From Planctomycetaceae bacterium (lineage in GTDB: Bacteria > Planctomycetota > Planctomycetia > Pirellulales > JAEUIK01), in contig WGDQ01000773.1 in the NCBI GenBank assembly GCA_015493185.1, positions 1 through 5,907 of the forward strand: a stretch of DNA of 5,907 bases, written 5' to 3'. This document shows positions 1-5,907 of the stretch, piece by piece. Both the position numbers and the translations under genes were made by a program. The notes under the pieces are model-generated. The model saw only the letters and a program-made list of their open reading frames with translations. It made no database searches and was not told the DNA's origin. Each line of letters begins with the position of its first letter. The stretch's first letter is position 1.

Positions 1-482
1 CTGTAAGGACTGAGCCGCACGCCATGGAAACCGTACTCTCGCACCCAACGCGTTAGCTCGTCGGCAGCGGTTGGCGATTGCGGGTCGACGCGACAAACTC
101 CCATGAACTTGTCAGGATGCTGACGGACGACATCGCCAGCATAGCGGCAATCCCAGCGGTAATAGATCACGTGCACGATGACCGTATGATCCACCCCATG
201 CTGGGCCATTTGTCGCAGCAGTGTGGAGGGGAGCGCGTCTTCAGCGGGCGGATTTTTCAGGTCTTCGGGCCAAGGATAGCGGGCATCGTTTTTCCAGACG
301 TGAACGTGTGGGTCGACGATGCGGAAGGGTTTCTTCTGCTTGTTCTTATTCGGTTCAGCCATCGAAAGAATCGGTCGTTTTGATAAGAGATAGCCGGCCA
401 TGCCAGCCGCGGCGCTGCGCAGCAGCGTGCGGCGGGGAAATTCACACTCGGCGGAGAATAGAGGTCGGTACGGTTTGCTCAT
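1..482 (-). CDS. Tat-exported amidohydrolase, L-fuconolactonase-like (COG3618 / Amidohydro_2), 3' part beyond the window
   Basis: The frame is open from the ATG at 482-480 to the left edge, giving 160 codons; the C-terminus lies outside the window. The N-terminus is a twin-arginine-like signal: FPRRTLLR at residues 15-22 (RR at 17-18), an Ala/Gly-rich hydrophobic stretch, and a plausible cleavage after SMA at 40-42. After a Lys/Asn-rich spacer comes IVDPHVHVW at 55-63, whose His59-x-His61 is the metal-binding HxH of the amidohydrolase superfamily, with a YPW at 69-71 as in COG3618 members. GFHGVRL at 151-157 also fits that family. Members hydrolyse lactones or related C-O/C-C bonds, and the TIM barrel's remaining catalytic His/Asp residues would lie in the missing part. 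No Shine-Dalgarno is visible, but the RR position supports this start and I found no closer upstream ATG or GTG in frame. The gene sits 220 nt downstream of the large cytochrome gene on the same strand. Substrate is unknown; the family call is fairly secure, the specific activity is not. Confidence 0.85.
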   Translation of the reverse strand, partial: MSKPYRPLFSAECEFPRRTLLRSAAAGMAGYLLSKRPILSMAEPNKNKQKKPFRIVDPHVHVWKNDARYPWPEDLKNPPAEDALPSTLLRQMAQHGVDHTVIVHVIYYRWDCRYAGDVVRQHPDKFMGVCRVDPQSPTAADELTRWVREYGFHGVRLSPY

Positions 483-702
483 GTGGTTTTCGTGTTTGTG
501 GCCGTGACCGTCGAGCGGCGGCGCCCATTGTCGTGGATGAGCACGGTATGTGTGCAGGACTTGCCGCGGGCATGACTGCCGAGAAAGCGAACTGCGATGT
601 GGGATACCGGCGCATGCGCAGCAGAGCCGCTGCTTTGCTCGGAAGCGAAGCCGTCACGCACAAACCAAACAAGGCTCCATCTCGGGCAACGGGAATGTCT
701 GG
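483..702. other. Intergenic gap between cytochrome gene and amidohydrolase gene
   Basis: This 220-nt stretch separates the stop of the large gene (703-705) from the amidohydrolase start. It holds a perfect 10-bp palindrome, GCGCATGCGC, at 610-619. That overlaps a small GC-rich hairpin, GCAGC/GCTGC with a 6-nt loop, at 618-633. No T-tract follows on the minus strand, so it is not a standard intrinsic terminator. I see no convincing promoter, ribosome binding site or small gene. The two genes could be co-transcribed or separate. Confidence 0.6.
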
Positions 703-3700
703 CTACTTCAGGAAGATAAACTCCTTGACGTTCAGCAGCGCGTGGCAGATTTCCGTCCATCGATCGAGCCGTTGTTGCGCGGTTTCGCCGGAGTGCTCGG
801 TGGCTGAACGGTAAGCCGCCACGCATTCTTTTTCTGCGGGTGTCGGAGGACGAGAAAAGGCCATCATGTAAGCCGCGTGGAGCATGGCCGACTCGTCAGC
901 TTGTGTGGCAATGAGTCGTTCGGCCCAATGGCGGGCATGATCGTACACGAACGGGTCGTTCAGCAGAATCAGCGGTTGGGCTGCTGAATTGCTGACGTTG
1001 CGTCGCCCTACGGTTGTGGCCGGCAGCGGGCGATCGAAAGCAGCTAGAAAGTGCGACAAGTGGTTGCGACGCACCTCGATGTAGATGCTACGTCGACCGT
1101 TGCCATCGCGTGGGCCGCTCCACTTCGGACTGCGATTGTGCCGCATGAATTCGGTGATGTGGATGCGGACGCTCGGACCGTAAAGCCGCCGGTCGAGGCG
1201 TGCTGACACAGCGAGAATCGCGTCGCGAATTTGTTCCGCGGTCAGCCGGCGGATCGCCGCGCGGTGAAAGAGCTGATTGGCGGCGTCGGCGCGTTCGGCT
1301 TCGTCAGTGCAGTGGCTAGCCATGCGGTAGGTGCGAGATAAGACCACTCGCCGAACAAGTTGTTTGATATTCCAGCCGCTCTGCACAAAATCGACTGCCA
1401 GATCGTCAAGCAACTTGGGATGCGTGGGCTTAGAGCCCATTGCGCCGAAATCGTCGACCGTGGCCACGATGCCGCGCCCTAGAAGGTAGTGCAGCACCCG
1501 ATTGACGAACACGCGAGCGGTGAGCGGATTGTCTTTGGCCACGAGCCGCCGAGCCAGCTCGAGCCGCCCGCTGCCATGGTCGATCGGCATGGGTTCAGGT
1601 CCGTCCAGCACCTCGAAAAAACGACGAGGCGTGGGTTGCTCTGCCAGGCGACGGTGATTTCCGCGGAGATGAATTCGCTCGTTTTCGCCGCTGCCATCCA
1701 ACAGGGCCAAGGCAAAAATCGGCTCGGGAATCGCTGCTTCGATCTCCGCGCGGCGGGTTGTATAGCGTTTGGCTAGCGTCTTGAAATGCTCAGCCGCTTG
1801 CAGCGCTTCATCCGGCAGATCATTGGCCGGAAGCTCCATGATCAGCGAGTCGTGCGATAGAACCCAGTTGATCAGCTCCGCAGCATCGCGGACCATCGGC
1901 CGCCCTTCCAGGCCGGTGGCCATCCATTGAATTGCCTGTTGCATGGCACCGACGGTCGCATCCACGACATCCTGCACCGTTTGTGGCGACCGGTTGGCCA
2001 AGGCATTGCGCAAAAGACGATTGACATGAAATTCGGCCGGCGGTGCGTCGCTGCCGAAACGAACTTCGTACAGCTCGAATGGGCCGGTGGGAGTAAACTC
2101 AACGTGTACGCGATGGCCCAAATAGTCGGCCACGCGATGGCCGAACCAGGTGACGCGATCCAGCGATTCGAGCTTTTGTTTCACAATGCCGTGCAGAGGG
2201 CCATGAACCGTTCGGTGCGAATCGACAGCCAGAAAAACGTCGGCCTTCCCGCGGTAGCGATACCAGAGCGTGTCGCCAACGACTTCAAAGGTGCGCGTGC
2301 GCAAAAAGCCGGTGAATCGTCGCGATAGTGCATCGCCGGTGGCGGCGGATCGTGGTAGCACGCGTTCCAGCACTCGATCGGCCGCAGAACCCAACAAGAC
2401 CGTGCCGGCCTGCAATGGCCCGCTCCCCATCCGATACCCGCTGGTAAACCACTCTCTCGGGTCGAATTGTGCAAAATCAGCGATCGTATCGCGAGTGGGA
2501 TCGAACGGTCGGCGGGTCGTGGTGACGCTGCCTTCCCCTTGCTTTTGTGTCACCACGATCATCTGTTGTTCTTGGCGTTGTTGGGCAGACAGTTCTAGCT
2601 GGGCCCAACGTTCGAGAACAAGGGCCACCGCACCCGCAACCGGTGAAGAATTGCGGGAAGGCACCTCGGGCGCACTCGCTTCAGTACGATTTGCCAACGG
2701 TTCGGCCGATTCTGCGGCTGCGGCTTTTTCAAACCGCATGGCAACTGCTACGGCGTGCAGCGGATGCTCCGGGTGATGGCTTGCCTCGATCAATTCCTGA
2801 CTCAGGCGCTTCGTGGGTGAAATGTCGGCAGCGTTCGCATTCTTTTGCGAGGCGGAAGAACTCATCGGTTCATGTGTCGCCGGTGGCTGCGATTCGGAAC
2901 GGTTCGCGTCAGAGGGCGCCGTCCGGCTCGACGGGGCGGCACGTTGGGCATCGATGGCCTGTTGCCCCAACTCGGCGAGAGAAAGCGAATCGGCGGCTTG
3001 CAGCAGTGCTTTGCCGAAAGCGGGAAGGCGGGGAATTCGGCTTCGAGCGTAGGCGGCCGACAGCTCGCCGACCGACTCGGACCGCAGGCGCTGAAGCGAT
3101 TGGAAGCATTCACGCTGTGCCACCACGTCCGAAACATCGGCGAGCTGATAGCTACTGCTTTGCAGAAAACCACATAGCGCGTAATAGTCCGCGGTGGTCA
3201 AGGCATCGAACTTGTGGTCGTGGCAGCGCGTACAGCCCAGGGCCAAACCAAGGAATGCCTTGCCAAAGACGTCGAGCTGGTTGGCGATGCGGTCGGCCTC
3301 CTCCCCACGGATATCGACCGGGCTATGTGTGGCTTCGCCCAGGTGCCAGAAACCGGTGCCCTGAATCGACTGATTGGTTCGCGTTGCGGCGTCGATGCGG
3401 GGTGGATCGACCAGATCGCCCGCCACATGCTCGACCACGAAAACGTCGTAGGGAACGTTTTGGTTGAACGCGCGAATTACGTAGTCGCGATACCGCCACG
3501 CATAAGGGATATCGAAGTCCTGTTCATGACCTTTGGTCTCGGCGAAGCGGACCAGATCGAGCCAGTGTTGTGCCCAGCATTCGCCGAAGGCAGGTTCGGC
3601 GAGCAAGCGGTCGACCACGCGCTCATAGGCCTCGGCACTGGAGTCGGCGAGAAAGTCGGCCACCTCGTCGGGCGTAGGTGGCAAACCGCGTAAGTCGTAG

Positions 3701-4572
3701 GTTACTCTTCGCAGCCACACATGCCGTTCGGCATCGGGCGCGGGCTCAATACCGGCCGCTTCGAGTCGGGCAAGAATGAAGAAATCAAGCCGGTCCAAGG
3801 GCCACGCTTTATTGTCGACGGCTGGTAGGCGCGAACGTTGGGGAGGATGCCATGCCCAATGCTCGGCGGCACGCTGTGCCACGTTCATGGCCGAACGTTG
3901 TGAGGCTTGCTTCGCGCGAAGTTCACGAGGGTCGGGCGCGCCTCGGGCGATCCATTCGCGTAGCAGGGCAATCTCGGCCGCCGGCAATTTGCTGTCGGGC
4001 GGCATCTGCAACTCGGAGTCGCCGTATTCGATCGCCTCGATCAGCAGGCTTTTTTCTGGATGCCCCGGAACGATGGCCGGGCCGCGATAACCGCCGTCGA
4101 GTAGTCCGCGCCGATGATCGAGCCGCAACTGGCCGCCGACGTCTTCGGCATCTGGCCCGTGGCATTCATAGCACCGTCGAACCAAGATCGGTCGGATCTT
4201 TTCCTCGAAAAACCGGCGATCGCCTTCGCTCAATTGTCGGTTTGCGTCGGGGGAAGTCGCCGCACTCGCCTGGTCGTCGCCTGCCGCCGTGCCGCTGCTA
4301 GGTGTGTTCTTCGTTTGATGCTTGCGTGCTTCGGCCGCTGTTTGCGTGGCCGATGAGTTCGGGCCGTCAGCCGAGGTTTGTTCGGCGTGCTCGTGATCCG
4401 CCGGGACGGTTTTTCCGGCAGAGGGGTCGACCGGTGGGGCTTCCTTTTCAGCATGCAACGGTGTGGTGATGAACAAGATGAACATCAAACAAACGGTGCA
4501 ACACGCTGCCGAGGCAAGCTGGCTGCGGTAAGTCGCCCGATGCCCCGTTGCGGCACAGTGTCTCGCAGTCAT
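703..4572 (-). CDS. Exported planctomycete cytochrome c protein, PSCyt1-DUF1549(PSCyt2)-DUF1553(PSD1) fusion with large insertion
   Basis: This gene encodes about 1289 residues. Residues 1-41 are a signal peptide with a hydrophobic core around 22-36 and probable cleavage after LHA at 39-41. Residues 42-112 are a low-complexity Ala/Ser/Thr/Asp/Lys spacer. PSCyt1 spans roughly 118-220, with the heme site CYECH at 134-138 and a possible axial Met190 in LQMPP. DUF1549 spans roughly 239-475, with DLRGLPPTPDE, HWLDLVRFAET, AWRYRDY and a second heme-like motif, CTRCHDHKFD, at 447-456. An insertion of about 520 residues follows, carrying VDSHRTVHGPLHG at 783-795. DUF1553 runs from GSGRLELARR (about 1000) through NPLTARVFVNRV and LSRTYRM to the C-terminus. 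The start is ATG 4572 because an AAAGG sits 7 nt upstream and a signal peptide follows directly; an in-frame TTG at 4656 would add 28 residues with no such support. The protein probably acts outside the cytoplasm, perhaps in electron transfer, but its reaction is not known. The family call is secure and the function open. Confidence 0.93.
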   Translation of the reverse strand: MTARHCAATGHRATYRSQLASAACCTVCLMFILFITTPLHAEKEAPPVDPSAGKTVPADHEHAEQTSADGPNSSATQTAAEARKHQTKNTPSSGTAAGDDQASAATSPDANRQLSEGDRRFFEEKIRPILVRRCYECHGPDAEDVGGQLRLDHRRGLLDGGYRGPAIVPGHPEKSLLIEAIEYGDSELQMPPDSKLPAAEIALLREWIARGAPDPRELRAKQASQRSAMNVAQRAAEHWAWHPPQRSRLPAVDNKAWPLDRLDFFILARLEAAGIEPAPDAERHVWLRRVTYDLRGLPPTPDEVADFLADSSAEAYERVVDRLLAEPAFGECWAQHWLDLVRFAETKGHEQDFDIPYAWRYRDYVIRAFNQNVPYDVFVVEHVAGDLVDPPRIDAATRTNQSIQGTGFWHLGEATHSPVDIRGEEADRIANQLDVFGKAFLGLALGCTRCHDHKFDALTTADYYALCGFLQSSSYQLADVSDVVAQRECFQSLQRLRSESVGELSAAYARSRIPRLPAFGKALLQAADSLSLAELGQQAIDAQRAAPSSRTAPSDANRSESQPPATHEPMSSSASQKNANAADISPTKRLSQELIEASHHPEHPLHAVAVAMRFEKAAAAESAEPLANRTEASAPEVPSRNSSPVAGAVALVLERWAQLELSAQQRQEQQMIVVTQKQGEGSVTTTRRPFDPTRDTIADFAQFDPREWFTSGYRMGSGPLQAGTVLLGSAADRVLERVLPRSAATGDALSRRFTGFLRTRTFEVVGDTLWYRYRGKADVFLAVDSHRTVHGPLHGIVKQKLESLDRVTWFGHRVADYLGHRVHVEFTPTGPFELYEVRFGSDAPPAEFHVNRLLRNALANRSPQTVQDVVDATVGAMQQAIQWMATGLEGRPMVRDAAELINWVLSHDSLIMELPANDLPDEALQAAEHFKTLAKRYTTRRAEIEAAIPEPIFALALLDGSGENERIHLRGNHRRLAEQPTPRRFFEVLDGPEPMPIDHGSGRLELARRLVAKDNPLTARVFVNRVLHYLLGRGIVATVDDFGAMGSKPTHPKLLDDLAVDFVQSGWNIKQLVRRVVLSRTYRMASHCTDEAERADAANQLFHRAAIRRLTAEQIRDAILAVSARLDRRLYGPSVRIHITEFMRHNRSPKWSGPRDGNGRRSIYIEVRRNHLSHFLAAFDRPLPATTVGRRNVSNSAAQPLILLNDPFVYDHARHWAERLIATQADESAMLHAAYMMAFSRPPTPAEKECVAAYRSATEHSGETAQQRLDRWTEICHALLNVKEFIFLK

Positions 4573-4578
4573 GATCGG

Positions 4579-4584
4579 ACCTTT
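4579..4584 (-). promoter_or_regulatory. Shine-Dalgarno AAAGGT of the large cytochrome gene
   Basis: Read on the minus strand, AAAGGT ends just before TCCGATC and the ATG at 4572; the AAAGG core lies 7 nt from the start codon. It is the only clear ribosome binding site in the window, and it decides the start in favour of 4572 over the upstream in-frame TTG at 4656, which has no such sequence before it. Confidence 0.6.
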
Positions 4585-4676
4585 GCGAGAAAGCTGAAAA
4601 CAAAGAGGTTTGTGACAACCGACGGTGCGGCCGGTTAAGCACCGACGGGAGACCAACTGAAGCAGGAGACAAATCT

Positions 4677-4697
4677 AAAAACGAAGAAGACGTTTTT
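4677..4697 (-). repeat. 7-bp inverted repeat AAAAACG/CGTTTTT in the leader region
   Basis: Two 7-nt arms match perfectly around a 7-nt loop. On the minus strand the second arm ends in TTTTT, which gives a terminator-like outline, but the stem has only two G-C pairs and is weak. It lies 104 nt upstream of the cytochrome start codon. It could be a leader hairpin, a regulator site or a chance match; one such stem is not statistically striking in a region of this length. Confidence 0.3.
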
Positions 4698-4731
4698 CTA
4701 CGCGATCCAAGGAAAGAAACTGCCGGCGACC

Positions 4732-4737
4732 AGTATA
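4732..4737 (-). promoter_or_regulatory. Possible -10 element TATACT for the cytochrome gene
   Basis: On the minus strand TATACT matches the sigma-70 -10 consensus at five of six positions. At a 17-nt spacing the -35 hexamer is poor (ATGTCG), so only half of a standard promoter is seen. If used, it would give a leader of roughly 150 nt containing the inverted repeats at 4623-4644 and 4677-4697. This is a weak call from sequence resemblance alone. Confidence 0.22.
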
Positions 4738-5059
4738 ACGCAGTGGAAGACGGCCGACATATTACGGTGTATTCTGGCCTGCTCCGCGTAGTTGATGTGC
4801 TACGCAGGGAACACCATTGGGTGGGTGGTTGCCGGTTTTTTTCGAACCGCCGCGTGTCGGTTTGCAGGTTCCTCGTCGTAAAACGCGAAGGAAGTGGTCG
4901 GGCCGATTTTAAGCCGTTTTGTTCGAGATTTATTTGCGAGACGCGTTTTCGGTATTTGTGCAGACCGACGCGCATCATTGAGGGCGTTGAAATCGACTTG
5001 GGAGCTGAAAAAACATGACCGGCGATGGACTGGCGTTGTTTCACGCATTGCTGGACAGC

Positions 5060-5907
5060 CTAGGGACCGGGCTTCTTTTGCGATCGTTCCAGACGCCGGC
5101 GAAACTTCCGTACGGTGTCTTGTACGATCAGCGGCAGCTTCGATCGCAACAGGTTGGCGCCGCGGAACCACTTGCGAGGTTCTTCGTAAACCTGATGGTA
5201 TTCGATGAACAAGGCGCCTTCGGGTTCGCGAAGGCGCGTCGCCTTGACGTAGAAGCCGCCTTGAACGTACGGCACCGGTGTGCCCAGCCGAGGCTTTCCC
5301 AGGTCGTCTAGCGTGATGGACTGCCAGGAATTGGGGAAGTCGGTATCGCCGACAAATCGTGGGTCCAGTCGCGCGGCCAGCAGAATGGATTCATCGGTGC
5401 GCGTCACGATGCCGCGACGCGTAGCGTGGATCAGCACCCGGTCTAGCAGCGGAAACGTGCTGTGGAAATACAGCTCTTTGTCGTTGCTCGCACTTTGGGC
5501 AGGCGAGATGTTTCGCGATGCAAGTTCATCCATCTCGAGCACGTGCCATCGGGTTGGCAAATCGTCGTCCGGTGGGTTGGCCGTGGCACCGGCCAGTTGT
5601 TGCAGAAAGCCGCGGTCTGCCAAATCGTCGATGCGGCCGTAGGCGATAAACCAAAGATCAATGTGTCGCACCTTCGATTCGGGCGGCATCCCAGCACCAT
5701 CGGCCTTGCGAACTTTCAGCACAAAGGGTGCGACCACGCTACGACGCGTCAATTGGCTGGCGGTGCGTCGCGGAGCCGCGATGCGAGAAATCAACGCTTG
5801 TTGGGCTTTGGCGTCCAGACCGTCGGGCATTGTCGGAGGAGGCAACGGAACCGAGACCTGTTTGCGGATGAATACGCCTTGCTCGACCAATTGGCGCAAC
5901 ACTTCGT
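5060..5907 (-). CDS. Unrecognised protein, C-terminal part, 5' end beyond the window
   Basis: The frame is open from the right edge to the TAG at 5062-5060. A GTG at 5902 could in principle start a 280-residue protein, but the frame stays open beyond it, so the true N-terminus is probably outside the window. I do not recognise a known domain. Counting from the GTG, visible segments are a Pro-rich stretch at 19-26 and a basic patch, APRRTASQLTRR, at 43-54. These are followed by what look like beta-strands: VVAPFVLKVRKA (56-67), VRHIDLWFIAYG (78-89) and GGFYVKATRL (215-224). A conserved-looking LDPRFVGDTDFPNSW lies at 179-193. The C-terminal tail (about 244-277) is strongly basic with KFRRRLER. 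No transmembrane segment is visible in this part. Regular codon use and a long clean frame support a real gene. It resembles the lineage-specific planctomycete proteins of unknown role; that is an impression, not a match. Confidence 0.8.
   Translation of the reverse strand, partial: EVLRQLVEQGVFIRKQVSVPLPPPTMPDGLDAKAQQALISRIAAPRRTASQLTRRSVVAPFVLKVRKADGAGMPPESKVRHIDLWFIAYGRIDDLADRGFLQQLAGATANPPDDDLPTRWHVLEMDELASRNISPAQSASNDKELYFHSTFPLLDRVLIHATRRGIVTRTDESILLAARLDPRFVGDTDFPNSWQSITLDDLGKPRLGTPVPYVQGGFYVKATRLREPEGALFIEYHQVYEEPRKWFRGANLLRSKLPLIVQDTVRKFRRRLERSQKKPGP

Larger units (their letters stand above)
4573..5059. other. Long intergenic region upstream of the large cytochrome gene
   Basis: This 487-nt stretch lies between the stop of the right-hand gene (5060-5062) and the start of the cytochrome gene. 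It should hold the promoter and leader of the cytochrome gene and the end of the upstream transcript. Visible structures are inverted repeats at 4623-4644 (CGGTGC/GCACCG, 10-nt loop), 4677-4697 (AAAAACG/CGTTTTT) and 4786-4805 (GCGTAG/CTACGC, 8-nt loop), plus a -10-like TATACT at 4732-4737. The open frames crossing it on either strand give protein with no recognisable domain, and the one on the plus strand begins with GTG, so I read the region as non-coding. No tRNA or riboswitch fold was recognised. Confidence 0.6.

Noticed and set aside
78..814. Overlapping plus-strand frames (78-383 and 221-814) near the left edge
   Set aside because: They are antisense to the amidohydrolase and to the end of the cytochrome gene; the minus-strand frame has a Tat motif and HxH, while these have no recognisable features.
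2547..3467. A 306-codon plus-strand open frame opposite the cytochrome gene
   Set aside because: It lies entirely antisense to a strongly supported gene with recognisable domains, is rich in Arg/Pro/Gly/Ser as expected of an antisense shadow, and shows no domain of its own.
4573..4656. In-frame TTG at 4656 as the start of the cytochrome gene
   Set aside because: It would add 28 residues ahead of a normal signal peptide and has no Shine-Dalgarno, whereas ATG 4572 has AAAGG at 7-nt spacing.
4786..4805. GCGTAG/CTACGC hairpin as a terminator of the right-hand gene
   Set aside because: No T-tract follows the stem on the minus strand, and it lies more than 250 nt past the stop codon.
4828..4852. 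GGTTCGAA on the minus strand, resembling a tRNA T-loop
   Set aside because: The flanking bases do not form the 5-bp T-stem and no acceptor or anticodon arm is found nearby; it is an A/T-run next to a GC-rich patch.
4743..5018. A 91-codon plus-strand frame in the intergenic region
   Set aside because: It begins with GTG and has no ribosome binding site or recognisable motif; its composition gives no sign of selection.
4448..5044. A 198-codon minus-strand frame across the long intergenic region
   Set aside because: It overlaps the start of the cytochrome gene in another frame by more than 120 nt, ends inside its signal peptide region, and its product is Ser/Arg/Thr-rich without any domain or ribosome binding site.

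Overview
The window looks like a chromosomal fragment of a planctomycete, probably Pirellulales-like. The evidence is a very large secreted protein that combines a planctomycete-type cytochrome c domain (PSCyt1) with DUF1549/PSCyt2 and DUF1553/PSD1. To my knowledge these families are concentrated in Planctomycetes, with some in Verrucomicrobia. Base composition is moderately GC-rich, spacing between genes is loose, and only one of the two visible gene starts has a clear Shine-Dalgarno sequence. The taxonomic call rests on protein family recognition only.

All three genes lie on the minus strand, so transcription runs from the right edge to the left. At the right (5060-5907) is the C-terminal 280 or more residues of a protein I do not recognise, cut off at its N-terminus by the window edge. 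A 487-nt non-coding stretch (4573-5059) follows, holding several weak inverted repeats and a possible -10 element. The centre (703-4572) is one gene for a roughly 1289-residue exported protein. Its layout is a signal peptide, a low-complexity spacer, PSCyt1 with a CxxCH heme site, DUF1549 with a second CxxCH, a long insertion containing a DSHR/GPLH module, and DUF1553. After a 220-nt gap (483-702), the left edge holds the first 160 codons of a Tat-exported amidohydrolase of the L-fuconolactonase-like type (COG3618/Amidohydro_2).

The multidomain cytochrome and the amidohydrolase both carry export signals and lie head to tail. They may therefore act together outside the cytoplasm, possibly on a sugar- or lactone-type substrate. 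That link is inference from gene order, and the biochemical role of PSCyt1/DUF1549/DUF1553 proteins is, as far as I know, not established. I found no RNA genes, mobile elements, CRISPR arrays or long repeats. The main items worth a second look are the architecture of the large protein and its pairing with an amidohydrolase rather than the DUF1501 protein more often seen beside this family.
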